Source: Acidobacteriota bacterium (GTDB taxonomy: Bacteria > Acidobacteriota > Thermoanaerobaculia > Multivoradales > JAGPDF01). From it: a stretch of DNA of 64,000 bases. A program made the position numbers and the translations under genes. The stretch lies in the NCBI GenBank assembly GCA_014584695.1, contig JACTMI010000007.1:1-64000 (forward strand). Reading direction: 5' to 3'. Positions 34,449 to 43,495 of the stretch are shown here, one piece after another; position 1 is the first letter of the stretch; every line of letters starts with the position of its first letter. The notes below the pieces were generated by a model that was not told the origin of the DNA, did no database searches, and was given only the letters and a program-made list of their open reading frames with translations.

Positions 34449-35231
34449 ATGAACGTAGAAAAGGCAGCCTTCTCTCGAATGACTCTCCTGATGGCGCTTC
34501 TGGTCAGCATTGGCGGGACTGCCCTCCTCGGAGCAGAACCGGCCTCGACAGGTAACGCGCCCGCGTGCGATGCCGTCGTGGCCCGAGCCGAAGCGCTCTT
34601 AAAGGGGACCGCGCGCGGACCCTCGAATGGGCACGAGCTTGCCGCCCTTGTCGAAAGGGCCCTGAGAGATTGCAACAATGGTTCAGTCGAGGCGAGAACT
34701 CGAGGTCGAGTGCTGTTGGCCGCCTCCATCGCTGGCAGCGACGAACGCGATTCTCTCTCCATGTTGCAGGAAGCCGATCAGGTCCTTCGAGAGGACGCTC
34801 CTCGGGCGAAGGAGCGTGTGATTGTCCTCGAGTATCTCGCTACCAACTGGTTGCGAGCAGGCGCCTTCGACCTGGCGACGACGGCAGCTGAAAAGAGCGC
34901 ACTACTACGACGGGATCTGTGGGGCTCGACAAGCCCAGAGGCCATTGACGGTAGGACGTTCTTGTCCTACTTCTTTATGTCGCAGTCGGAGTTCAGGGCC
35001 CCGGAAGAGAACCTCCAACGTGCACGCCGTGAGGCGCAGTCCGCCGTGGACGAGGGTGTAGCATTTCTCGGTTCGAACGCTAGAGCAACCATGCGGGCTC
35101 GCGTTGCACTTGCAAGCGCTCTGCGCGCCGAAGGCCAGAGAGCTCGGGCGAGTGAGATCATGGAGCAACTCGCCGACACCGACCTCGCGACGCTTTCGGA
35201 GGACCTCAGAGAGGTGCCTCCGGGGCCTTAG
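34449..35231 (+). CDS. exported helical-repeat protein, unknown function
   Basis: The 260-residue product has an N-terminal signal (MTLLMALLVSIGGTALLG) and then an almost wholly helical sequence. TPR-like helices are visible: VIVLEYLATNWLRAGAFDLA, and MRARVALASALRAEGQRARA. Codon use is less GC-biased than in most of the window, as in the preceding gene, so the pair may have been acquired together. It probably works with the HExxH protein. Confidence 0.6.
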   Translation: MNVEKAAFSRMTLLMALLVSIGGTALLGAEPASTGNAPACDAVVARAEALLKGTARGPSNGHELAALVERALRDCNNGSVEARTRGRVLLAASIAGSDERDSLSMLQEADQVLREDAPRAKERVIVLEYLATNWLRAGAFDLATTAAEKSALLRRDLWGSTSPEAIDGRTFLSYFFMSQSEFRAPEENLQRARREAQSAVDEGVAFLGSNARATMRARVALASALRAEGQRARASEIMEQLADTDLATLSEDLREVPPGP

Positions 35232-35520
35232 GCCGGCCCGTAGCCCGGCTTGGACCCACCAAGTCAGGGCTGGACGTTCCCCAGGCCTGCCCTGCTCAAT
35301 CCTGCGGGCTCAGGAAGCCGAGCGCACGCCACACCGCCGCCGGGCCCTTGCCGCTGCATCCAACAGCTGCCGCGGCTTGAACAGTCGCGGCAGAGACTGC
35401 CACTTGCCTCGCGACTCGGGCCGCCCCCCCCGGCAGATCCGAGTGTGCCCGCGAGTCTGCCGGTCTAGGCGCGATCGGAATTCGCACCTTTGTTCGCGCC
35501 GCGCTCGGGACACGTCCGGC

Positions 35521-36354
35521 TCAAGACATCTCGAGGAACAAGATCAGGTGAGCCATTGCACGCCGCAAAGCTCGGCGTGCGCCTTCCGCAGAGCGACAAT
35601 GCAGCGTCGACAGCTCATCGTCGGACGCGGCGAAGAGCAACCGCCCCACGAGCAGCTCCTGCTCTTGCCTCGGGAGTGAGCACAAACCGCGCAGAATGCG
35701 TCGTCGACTCTCGGATTCCGCCGCGTTCACAAACTGCGATGGTTCCGACGAGGCTTCTTGGGCTGGCGTGAGCAACTGCGTCTCGCCGATCTGACTACGT
35801 CGAAGCTCGTCTCGGACTTGATTGCGGATGCAAGTGCAGAGAAAGCTCGCGAGCGCCGGCGGATTATCGAAGCTTGCATCCCCTCGGGCCAGCGCCTTGC
35901 AACAGGCGTCTTGAACAAGATCCTCTGGATCATAGCGCCGCCGGCTCGACGCGGGAGAAGTGCGCTTGGCGAATCTCTCGAGTTTAGGCAAGAGAGGCCC
36001 CAACCAGACCGCCACCTGGCCACTGCTCTCTTCGTACCGAACGTCAGCCGGAACGGCCTCACCAACCGATTCAGAAGAGCCCACGGATGGCGGAGGATCG
36101 AGCGGAACTTCCCGTGGCCCATTTCGGCGCCCAGCGTTTGACATTCGCTTCGTTACGAAGCGCACCCATTCCTCAGGCGCGACGGGTGGTTCACCGCTCC
36201 TTCTGAGCAAGGCGCGCACCGCTGCCTGCGCGAGATCCTCGGCGTCCGCGTGCGAGAATCCAAGCCGCTGCGCCACCGTGTGGGCGATTTGAAGAAGGCT
36301 CTGGATCGAGCCCGTTCGAGAAGGCCGCGGGCGACGGAGCAGTCCTGCTTCCAT
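35521..36354 (-). CDS. sigma-70-like factor with two region-2-like segments
   Basis: The 277-residue product starts at ATG 36354, 8 bases after GGAGG. Two segments resemble sigma region 2: residues about 15-75 (LGFSHADAEDLAQAAVRALL) and about 105-165 (RYDPEDLVQDACCKALAR with IRNQVRDELRR). A region-4-like helix-turn-helix follows (LPRQEQELLVGRLLFA). Normal ECF factors are about 180-200 residues with one region 2. No anti-sigma gene is adjacent. The 289 bases after it contain only a hairpin near 35367-35393. Confidence 0.7.
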   Translation of the reverse strand: MEAGLLRRPRPSRTGSIQSLLQIAHTVAQRLGFSHADAEDLAQAAVRALLRRSGEPPVAPEEWVRFVTKRMSNAGRRNGPREVPLDPPPSVGSSESVGEAVPADVRYEESSGQVAVWLGPLLPKLERFAKRTSPASSRRRYDPEDLVQDACCKALARGDASFDNPPALASFLCTCIRNQVRDELRRSQIGETQLLTPAQEASSEPSQFVNAAESESRRRILRGLCSLPRQEQELLVGRLLFAASDDELSTLHCRSAEGARRALRRAMAHLILFLEMS

Positions 36355-36456
36355 AGCGATGACCTCCAATTGATCCACCGGCCAGGGCCAAGGGGTCGTA
36401 GATTCCCTTTCCGGCCCGACATCCTAGCGGCCAAGAGCCCGCCGGCAGGCGCCGAC

Positions 36457-37323
36457 CTAGCGGGGCGCGTGGCAGCTTGCAATCATACCCCCGAACGGGG
36501 ATCCAGGGGCCTGGCCCTGGCCGGGCTTTTGCGCCAGGTAGACGAAGCGCGAGACGCGGCGCTCGCTGGTCAGGCGGTGCACGGTGGAAAAGAACCGCTG
36601 CAGCCCCGCGAACCGCTCCTTGCCCTCGATCTCCAGCAGCGCCTCGCGCGCCGCGGCGCGCGCGTCGTGCCAGCGCTTCGAGACGAGCGCCGCGTTGTCG
36701 GTCGCGTCCTCTCGTCGCTCGAGCTCGAACCCCGCTTCACGGATCAGCCGCTCGTTCGTGTCCGGCGCGGAGAAGAGGAAATACCCGATCGAGCTCCGCT
36801 CCGCGAGCTCCTCGTTCGAGACGAGTCCGGTCACGACGACGGGATCGGTGAACAGCACCCGACCCGCGGGCGCGAGCACGCGCCGCCATTCCAGCAACAC
36901 GCGGCGCCGGTGCGGAAAGTGGTTCGCCGAGTCGACGCAGACGATCGCGTCGAACGAGCCATCCGCGAAGGGGAGCCGAGAGTCGGCGTCCACGACCTGA
37001 AAGGTCGTCCGGTCGGCCAGACCCTTCGCCCGCGCCATCTGGACCGCGGCGGCGACTCCGTGGCCGTTGATGTCGATGCCGGTGACGCGGCAACCGCACA
37101 GCCGCGCGAGGAAGATCGCGGGGCCGCCCGAGCCGCTCGCCACTTCCAGGACGCGCGACGACTCGCGCAGGTCGATCCAGCGTGCCCAGCGGCGGTACTC
37201 CTCCGCCGTGGTCCAGCTGTTCTGACCAAAATCCTCGCCGAACGTCTGACCGCGAACTCGCGCCAGAACCTCGGTCTCGAAGTGGCTGTAAGTGCTGTCG
37301 AACAGGTCGATTCCACGGCTCAT
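36457..37323 (-). CDS. class I SAM-dependent methyltransferase
   Basis: The 288-residue product has motif I VLEVASGSGGPAIFLARLCG, acidic post-I VTGIDINGHG, and motif IV FDAIVCVDSANHFPHRRR. LAPAGRVLFTDPVVV follows. The order and the FTDPVVVTG segment resemble small-molecule N- or C-methyltransferases of the sarcosine/phosphoethanolamine type. The substrate is unknown. It is 27 bases upstream, on the opposite side, from the end of the FG-GAP gene and is transcribed after it. Confidence 0.82.
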   Translation of the reverse strand: MSRGIDLFDSTYSHFETEVLARVRGQTFGEDFGQNSWTTAEEYRRWARWIDLRESSRVLEVASGSGGPAIFLARLCGCRVTGIDINGHGVAAAVQMARAKGLADRTTFQVVDADSRLPFADGSFDAIVCVDSANHFPHRRRVLLEWRRVLAPAGRVLFTDPVVVTGLVSNEELAERSSIGYFLFSAPDTNERLIREAGFELERREDATDNAALVSKRWHDARAAAREALLEIEGKERFAGLQRFFSTVHRLTSERRVSRFVYLAQKPGQGQAPGSPFGGMIASCHAPR

Positions 37324-37350
37324 GGTGGCGTCTCCGCGGGCCCGAGCGGT

Positions 37351-39024
37351 TCAGGGCGCCGCGCTCGACCAGGCAGCCGAGTTTCCGGTCTCGAAGCCAT
37401 CCGCGAAGAGCTGGCCGTAGAGGACCGCCACCGCGCCGGTGTCCACCTGGTGGGTCGGCGTGAAGCGGTCCCGGTACGGTGCCCCGATCGCCAGGTCGGC
37501 GAAGCCATTGCCGTCGAAGTCCCCGGCCGCCAGGGAGGAGCCATAGCGCGGCTCCCCGCCGCGATAGTCGGGAATCAGCCCGGCCGGGTCGAGGATGTCG
37601 GGGATGAAGATCCCTCCCGCCGGCCGGAGCTGGCGCGCTGGCAGGGTGAGACCCTGGACCGGCCGGCCGGCCACGACCGAGACCGCCCCGGTGGCCGAGA
37701 CGAACGGCACGAGCTGCTCGCCGGGAGTCCCGATCGCCAGGTCGTCGACGCCGTCGCCGTTGAAGTCACCGGCGGCGAGGGCGCTGCCGAACTGATCGAA
37801 CAGCTCGCTGTTGCCCGGACCGTGGAGGATGTGCTCGGTGATCCAATGCACCCGAGTCGGGTCGAGCGGTGGCCCGTAGACGACCGCCACCAGGCCGATG
37901 TCCGCCTGGGACGGCCCCTGGCCGTCGTAGAGCGGCGCGCCGATCGCCAAATCGTCCCGGCCGTCGCCGTCGAAGTCGCCTGCGGTCAGCACGGCACCGA
38001 AGCGCATTCCGGGCTGCGACTCGCCACCGAGCTCGAAGCTGCCGAAGTAGCGATGCGAGGGGAAGACCAGCGACACCGGGCTGCCGTAGACCACCAGCAC
38101 CTTGCCGACCTCGTCCTTACCCGGGATGCCGATCGCCAGGTCGTCGAAGCCGTCGCCGTTGAAGTCTCCCGCGGCCAGGGAGAAGCCGAACTCGTCGCCG
38201 TTCGACATCTGGTCGGGCAGGCCGTCGCTCCCCAACAGCATGGCGAACCCCGCGAGCGGGACCAACCCGCCGGAGTGCCCGTGCACGACGTGCACCCCGC
38301 CGGTCGGGATCAGCTCGCCGGTGGGGACGACGACCAACCCCCGATTGCGGGGCATCCCGATCGCCAGATCGTCATGGCCGTCGCCATCGAAGTCACCGAC
38401 CGCGAGCGCATGGCCGAACCGCTCATCGTCATGGGGCCTGTCCCCGAGGGGTAACTGCTGATTCTGAATGAATTGCTCCGCCGCGACCTGAATGCCGCTG
38501 GGCAGCCCGAAGTGGACCTGGACCGCGCCGACCTGCGCGGGGTTCCCCGCATGGTCCGGCCCCCAATCTCCAGGGATGCCCACGACGAGGTCGTCGTAGC
38601 CGTCGTGGTCGAAATCGCCGACGGCGAGCGCGCGGCCGTACTCCTCGAAGGCCTCGGCCGGCTCCGGGGCGTCGGGGTGCGCGGGGTCGAGTTTCAGCGC
38701 CGCCGCGAGCGCCCCGCCGAAGCGTACTTGCACCGAGCCGCAGTCCCAGGTCACGACGTCGCAGTCGTTGCCGGGAATACCGCTCGCCAGGTCGTCGAGA
38801 CCGTCGTTGTTGAAGTCCCCAGCGGCGACCGCGAAGCCGAACAGGTCGGCGGCGCCGGGGGAGTGCGGATACTGGCCGACCTCGCCCAGGATCCGAGCGC
38901 CCGGCGCGGCGAGGCCGATCCAGGGAATCTGCTGGGCGCGTGTCGGCGCCGGCGGCGCCACTGACGCGACGATCAGCAGCGCCAGGAAGGACAGTCGTGA
39001 CGGCTTCTGGAGGAGAGTCTTCAT
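37351..39024 (-). CDS. exported FG-GAP (integrin-alpha-like) beta-propeller protein
   Basis: The 557-residue product has a signal peptide (LSFLALLIVASVAPPAPTRA). Seven FG-GAP repeats follow, each of the form AxGDFxxDGxDDLAIGxPG with a calcium-binding DxDxDG-like loop. Seven blades fit one complete beta-propeller. It ends in LFADGFETGNSAAWSSAAP, matching the C-terminal tail of the S8 protease at 22499. It is probably a secreted or surface calcium-binding protein. Confidence 0.9.
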   Translation of the reverse strand: MKTLLQKPSRLSFLALLIVASVAPPAPTRAQQIPWIGLAAPGARILGEVGQYPHSPGAADLFGFAVAAGDFNNDGLDDLASGIPGNDCDVVTWDCGSVQVRFGGALAAALKLDPAHPDAPEPAEAFEEYGRALAVGDFDHDGYDDLVVGIPGDWGPDHAGNPAQVGAVQVHFGLPSGIQVAAEQFIQNQQLPLGDRPHDDERFGHALAVGDFDGDGHDDLAIGMPRNRGLVVVPTGELIPTGGVHVVHGHSGGLVPLAGFAMLLGSDGLPDQMSNGDEFGFSLAAGDFNGDGFDDLAIGIPGKDEVGKVLVVYGSPVSLVFPSHRYFGSFELGGESQPGMRFGAVLTAGDFDGDGRDDLAIGAPLYDGQGPSQADIGLVAVVYGPPLDPTRVHWITEHILHGPGNSELFDQFGSALAAGDFNGDGVDDLAIGTPGEQLVPFVSATGAVSVVAGRPVQGLTLPARQLRPAGGIFIPDILDPAGLIPDYRGGEPRYGSSLAAGDFDGNGFADLAIGAPYRDRFTPTHQVDTGAVAVLYGQLFADGFETGNSAAWSSAAP

Positions 39025-39218
39025 GTCGATTACGCGCAATCGCCGCGAACGAGGGCCACGGCGTGACGACGACGTCGACGCGAGCAGTCGACACGTCACG
39101 CGGCCGCGCAGCGTCGATCCCCGTCGCTCCAGGGTGCCCAGCCACCGCGAGTCCGGGCCGAAGTGGAACGCTCCGCGGTCGCGAGATTGCGCTCATTGGT
39201 CGCCGCGCGCGGCCGGGC

Positions 39219-39770
39219 TCACGACCCGAGGGCGTCTGGATCGCCGGCCGGCTCCTCACCGCCTTCGGTGATCGGCAGGTTGAACTGCGCCTGATGGGCA
39301 CCGAACGCGAAGCTCCCGGCGACGCCAGTGGCGTCCAGGCGCGACAACTTCAGACGACCCGAGAGGTTGTCGTAGGCGTCGGTCGTCCCTTCGTAGGCGG
39401 GCGGGTCCTGGGCGGAGAGCACGTGGTAGCCGCGCAGCGCGCCCTTGTCCCGGCCGATGGAGAGCATCAGGTAGGCGCCCGCCATCCCGGTGAAGTCCCA
39501 GCGCGACACTTTGCCGTCGGCCATCAGGGCGGCGCGGTCGAAGGGTCGGTCGTAGAAGACCACGACGATCTCGTCGTACCCTTGGTCGTTCTCCGGAAAG
39601 GCGATGGCGTCGGCGATGGCTCGGGACTCACCGGCGACCTCGAAGCGGCCGGCGAACGGCGAGCTCGCGTCGAGCGGGGCCGGGGCTTCGGGGGTGGCCT
39701 TGGAACAGCCACAGCAGGCGACCAGCAGACCGAGACTCAACAGGCGCGGCAGGGAACGGGGGTGGATCAT
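39219..39770 (-). CDS. lipoprotein, unknown function
   Basis: The 183-residue product follows GAGGAGG. A type II signal with lipobox-like LLVAC/CGC (RLLSLGLLVACCGCS) makes it a membrane-anchored lipoprotein. The body has FAGRFEVAGESRAIADAIAF and ends acidic (GGEEPAGDPDALGS). No family is recognised. It is divergent from the outer-membrane barrel gene. Confidence 0.7.
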   Translation of the reverse strand: MIHPRSLPRLLSLGLLVACCGCSKATPEAPAPLDASSPFAGRFEVAGESRAIADAIAFPENDQGYDEIVVVFYDRPFDRAALMADGKVSRWDFTGMAGAYLMLSIGRDKGALRGYHVLSAQDPPAYEGTTDAYDNLSGRLKLSRLDATGVAGSFAFGAHQAQFNLPITEGGEEPAGDPDALGS

Positions 39771-39905
39771 GGTCGTTTTCCTCCTCAGTTGACCAGGAAA
39801 CGAGAGCCGCCGCGCTTTCGGGACACCGGGCGCTGGCGTGGACTGCTCCATCGCGCCGCGACCGCGGCTCGGGCTAGGGTCCATCGCCATCCAGAGGGGG
39901 GATCG

Positions 39906-40748
39906 ATGACGCGACGCTGCCGCCGCCGGACCGCCTGCGCCTGGGTGCTACCGCTCGCGCTGCTCGTCGCGGCCTCGCCCGCCGCCGCCCAGCCGCGCGA
40001 CCCCGGCTTCGAGCTGCGCGCCGACCTCTTCCGCGCGTCGTTCGACTCCGCCGTGCGATTCGACTCGCGCCAGCTCGGCATCGGCACCGATCTCGACCTC
40101 GAGCGCGACCTCGCCGTCGCGGACGAGTCCGATCTGCTGCGCGCCGAACTGCTCTTCCGCACCGGCCGGCGCAGCCGTTTGACGATCGACTACACGGCGT
40201 TCGACCGCGAGGGCGAGGGGCGGGTCGGCCGCACCTTCCGCTTCGGCGACTCCACCTTCCGCGCCGACGCCGACGTGGTGACCAGGACCGAAACGAGCTT
40301 CGCCGCCCTCGGCTGGCGCTACGCGATCTACCAGGACGACCGCTCGGAGCTGGGGCTGTCGCTGTCGGTGGCTTGGGTCGACATTTCGGCCTCGGTGACG
40401 GGCCTGGTGGTCGTCCAAGGGGGCCCTTCGATCGCGGTCGAGGAGCGCGGCGACGCCGAGGGTCCGGTCCCGATGCTGGGGCTCCACGGCACCTGGTGGC
40501 TCGGGCGCGGCCTGCGCTTGGCCGCCGCCGGCCGCTACCTCGAGATCGACGACCTCGACGGTTGGGGCGGCAGCGCGCTCGACCTCTCGGCGCGTCTCGA
40601 CTGGTTCTTCCTCGACCACCTGGGCGTCGGTGTCGGCTACTCCGCCACCCGGCTGGAGGCCGCCAGCAACGATCCCGCCGACGACGGCCTCACCCGAGCC
40701 GAATCCTCCTTCGACGGCTTCCGGATCGGGCTCACCGTCGTGTTCTGA
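39906..40748 (+). CDS. outer-membrane beta-barrel protein
   Basis: The 280-residue product has a signal peptide (WVLPLALLVAASPAAAQ) and alternating beta-strands such as SRLTIDYTAFDREGEGRVG and LGVGVGYSATRLEA. It ends in LTVVF, a terminal phenylalanine as used for barrel assembly. No specific porin family is recognised. The 280 bases after it hold three copies of the GCTCCATAGAAGGGG repeat family and no gene. Confidence 0.75.
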   Translation: MTRRCRRRTACAWVLPLALLVAASPAAAQPRDPGFELRADLFRASFDSAVRFDSRQLGIGTDLDLERDLAVADESDLLRAELLFRTGRRSRLTIDYTAFDREGEGRVGRTFRFGDSTFRADADVVTRTETSFAALGWRYAIYQDDRSELGLSLSVAWVDISASVTGLVVVQGGPSIAVEERGDAEGPVPMLGLHGTWWLGRGLRLAAAGRYLEIDDLDGWGGSALDLSARLDWFFLDHLGVGVGYSATRLEAASNDPADDGLTRAESSFDGFRIGLTVVF

Positions 40749-41026
40749 GCCGAGAGACGAAGGCTCGTCCATTCGAGGTCGGGCGCTTCATCGGCCGCGG
40801 AGGGGCGCGGTATTGGAAAGCCAAGCCTCGAGGAAAAGACCATAGAAGGGGTGACCTGCTAGGCACGGGGGGTCCGACCGGAACTGTCCCCATCCGCGCG
40901 ACGGCCACGCCGAAGGCACATCGGCACACAACCGAGCCTTTCCCTCTATGGGCTTTTCAAGACCTCGCGAGCGCGGAACAAGCGTGGGCTCGCGAGGCAC
41001 TCGAGAGCTCCATTGAAGGGGCGACC

Positions 41027-42220
41027 TCAGCTCTTGCGCGCGTGCCAGGCGGCGAGCAGGGCGCTCTCGCGCTCGGGAGAGAGGCCGGCGCGCAGCTGGG
41101 CGCGGCGCTCCGCCGGTTGCGCGGCGAACCACTCGAGGGTATCGAGCGCCGTTCTGGCGAGCGGCCGGCAGGTCAGTCCGGCGGCCACCGCGGCGCGGTT
41201 CGACCGGCTGCCGAAGCCACCGGTCTCCGGCCCGCCGGGGACCCAGACCGGCATGTCGCTCCAGGGGGCGACCTTCTGCTCCTCGAGGAAAGCGACCGGC
41301 AGCCAGGTCAGGCGCGGCCCGGCGTCGGTCGCCGCCTGGAGGCCACAGAGCATCTCGCCCATGGTCAGCGGATGGGTCGGGCCGACGGCGTTGAACTTGC
41401 CGAAGCGCCGCGCCTCGACCATGCGGATCGTCCACTCCGCCAGGTCCCGCGCGTCGATCACCTGGACCCGGTCCGCGCCGTCGCCCGGCGCGGCGACCTC
41501 GCCGCCGCGGTCGAGCCGCACCGGCCAGTAGGTGAAGCGATCGGTCTCGTCACCCGGGCCGACGATCAGGCCGGGCCGGATCACGGTCGTGATGCCCGGG
41601 AACCACTTCTCGGCCTCCTGCTCGGCGCGGGCCTTGAGCGGACCGTAGAGCGCGAAGCCGCTCGCCCGCACCGCCTCGATCGTCTCCTGCATGGCGTCGG
41701 GCCCGGTGTACTCGTGGGTCGCGGCGCTCTCGTCGGCGTCGGGCGTCGCGTCGGAGGCGTAGGCCGAGAGGGTCGAGATGAAGACGAACTGGCCGACCTT
41801 CCCCTGGAGCAGCTGGCCGGCGTCGCGCACCCAGGCGGGCAGCGTCGTCGGGTTGTCGATGCAGACGTCCCACTCGCGCCCCTGGAGCGCCGCCAGATCC
41901 CCGGTGTTGCGGTCACCGGAGAGCTCCTCGACCTCCCCCGGCCACTCCTTGGGCCGGCGGCCGCGATTGAACAGCGTCAGCTTGTGGCCGCGGGCGAGCG
42001 CGTAGCGGACCTGGTGCGGCCCGGTGAAGCCGGTGCCGCCCAGGATCAGGATGCGCAGCGGCTTGGCCGCCCGCTCGACGCCGCCCAGCGGGGCGACCGG
42101 CACCGGCTTGGGGGCCGGCGTCGGGGCGGGGGTCTGGCCGCGCAGGAACGACGGCGCCAGGCCGAATCCGACGGCGCCGGTGGCGGTGAGCTTGAGCAGA
42201 TCTCTACGGGAAGTCGGCAT
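41027..42220 (-). CDS. Tat-exported NAD-dependent epimerase/dehydratase-like protein
   Basis: The 397-residue product opens with a twin-arginine signal (TSRRDLLKLTATGAVGFGLA). A proline-rich linker (TPAPTPAPKPVP) follows, then an extended-SDR fold with ILGGTGFTGPHQVRYALARG. The usual YxxxK is replaced around FALYGPLKARAEQEAEKW (YGPLK), so the catalytic pair may be kept. Export of a nucleotide-binding SDR is notable; related proteins carry Tat signals in several environmental phyla. The substrate is unknown. Confidence 0.8.
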   Translation of the reverse strand: MPTSRRDLLKLTATGAVGFGLAPSFLRGQTPAPTPAPKPVPVAPLGGVERAAKPLRILILGGTGFTGPHQVRYALARGHKLTLFNRGRRPKEWPGEVEELSGDRNTGDLAALQGREWDVCIDNPTTLPAWVRDAGQLLQGKVGQFVFISTLSAYASDATPDADESAATHEYTGPDAMQETIEAVRASGFALYGPLKARAEQEAEKWFPGITTVIRPGLIVGPGDETDRFTYWPVRLDRGGEVAAPGDGADRVQVIDARDLAEWTIRMVEARRFGKFNAVGPTHPLTMGEMLCGLQAATDAGPRLTWLPVAFLEEQKVAPWSDMPVWVPGGPETGGFGSRSNRAAVAAGLTCRPLARTALDTLEWFAAQPAERRAQLRAGLSPERESALLAAWHARKS

Positions 42221-42325
42221 GGGGGGCTCCAATCGGTGAAAGACGGGGGCTTCCTCTCGCTGCGGGAGGTCTCCGGGTGATACGGCGCCGGGTCGCTCCG
42301 GGTTCTGCCGATCCGCGGCGAGGGC

Positions 42326-43402
42326 TCAGAGGTTGGCGACGGCCCGGTCGACCTGCGGCAGGTCGATGACGACCACCCCTTCCCGGGCGCTCTTTTCGGG
42401 CTGGAGCTCGAGATCGCGCACGACGCGCCGGAAGACCTCCTTGAGAGCGCGGGCGCCGAGCCGCGGCTGGCGGGCGGCCGCGCGCGCGATGGCGGTGACG
42501 GCGTTGGGCGAGATGGCCAGCTTGACGCCGCGGCTGTCGAAGTAGGCCCTGGTCTGGTGCAGGCCGGAATCGGGCGAGTCGAGGAAGATCCGCTCGAGCT
42601 CCTCCTCGGTCAGGTCCTGGAGCAGGACGACGGCGTCGAAACGGGAGAGGAACTGCGGGCTCATGCCGTAGTCGAAGAGATCCTCGTTGCGCAGCCAGTC
42701 GGAGAGGTGGAAGACCAGCTTCTCGCTGACTCTGCCGCCCTCGACCACGGTCACCGGCTGGAGCGCCCCCTTGTCGGCGCCGATCGTCACCCGGTCGAAG
42801 ACCGCGTCGTAAAGCCCCTCGAAGGCGCCGGCGCAGACGAACAGCAGCCCGCTCGAGTCGACCGTCACCGCGCCGCCGCCCATCCAGGCCGGCAGCTCGA
42901 ACGGCACCGCTTCGTTCTCGATCAGGGTCAGCAGCGCCTCCTGCGCCCGGATGCCGCGCACGTTGACGGTGTCGCCGACCTGGGAGCGGATCTTGTCGAC
43001 CTCGTCGACGAACACCAAGCCGTGCATCGCGCGCGCCAGGTAGGCCTCGATCGGCGCTGCGACGCCGAGCTGCTCGCGCGCCCGCTCCAGCAGGCGCCGC
43101 AGCACCGCCTCGCCCGGCCGGCCGGCCGCGGCCTCTTCGCCGAGGACGTTGGCGTGCAGGCGGATCACGGTCGAGCGGATGGCGAGCTCGGGATCGCCGG
43201 CGAGGTAGGACTCGACGGCGCGCATCAGCGTCGTCTTGCCGGTGCCCGAGGAGCCGATCATCAGGATGTTGCCGACGCGCAGGCCGGCGAGCTTCTTCGA
43301 CAGCGCGATCGCCATCTCGCGCACCGCCGACCCCTGGCCGATGACGCGGCGGGAGAGGGCCTCGGAGATCTCGATCGGCGACGGGGCCGCGGTGGGAGCC
43401 AT
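42326..43402 (-). CDS. ClpX-like AAA+ ATPase without zinc finger
   Basis: The 358-residue product has Walker A GSSGTGKTTLMR, Walker B LVFVDEVDKI, sensor and arginine-finger-like segments (PQFLSRFDAVVLLQDLTEEE), and a ClpX-type C-domain (GARALKEVFRRVVRDLEL). It lacks the N-terminal zinc-binding domain and there is no clpP next to it, so it is not the housekeeping ClpX. It may be a stand-alone unfoldase. It is divergent from the TPR gene at 43496. Confidence 0.82.
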   Translation of the reverse strand: MAPTAAPSPIEISEALSRRVIGQGSAVREMAIALSKKLAGLRVGNILMIGSSGTGKTTLMRAVESYLAGDPELAIRSTVIRLHANVLGEEAAAGRPGEAVLRRLLERAREQLGVAAPIEAYLARAMHGLVFVDEVDKIRSQVGDTVNVRGIRAQEALLTLIENEAVPFELPAWMGGGAVTVDSSGLLFVCAGAFEGLYDAVFDRVTIGADKGALQPVTVVEGGRVSEKLVFHLSDWLRNEDLFDYGMSPQFLSRFDAVVLLQDLTEEELERIFLDSPDSGLHQTRAYFDSRGVKLAISPNAVTAIARAAARQPRLGARALKEVFRRVVRDLELQPEKSAREGVVVIDLPQVDRAVANL

Positions 43403-43495
43403 GGCGCGATTCTACGTCCAGCCCTCTGGCGCCGCCGGCGGTCCGTGGCCGGGTGCCCTCGCGGCGCCGCGAGCCCTCGCGATAGATTCCTGCCG

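Noticed and set aside
35296-35487. 63-codon minus-strand ORF after the sigma-like gene
   Set aside because: No ribosome-binding site, no motif, mixed codon use. It overlaps a hairpin that more likely ends the sigma transcript.
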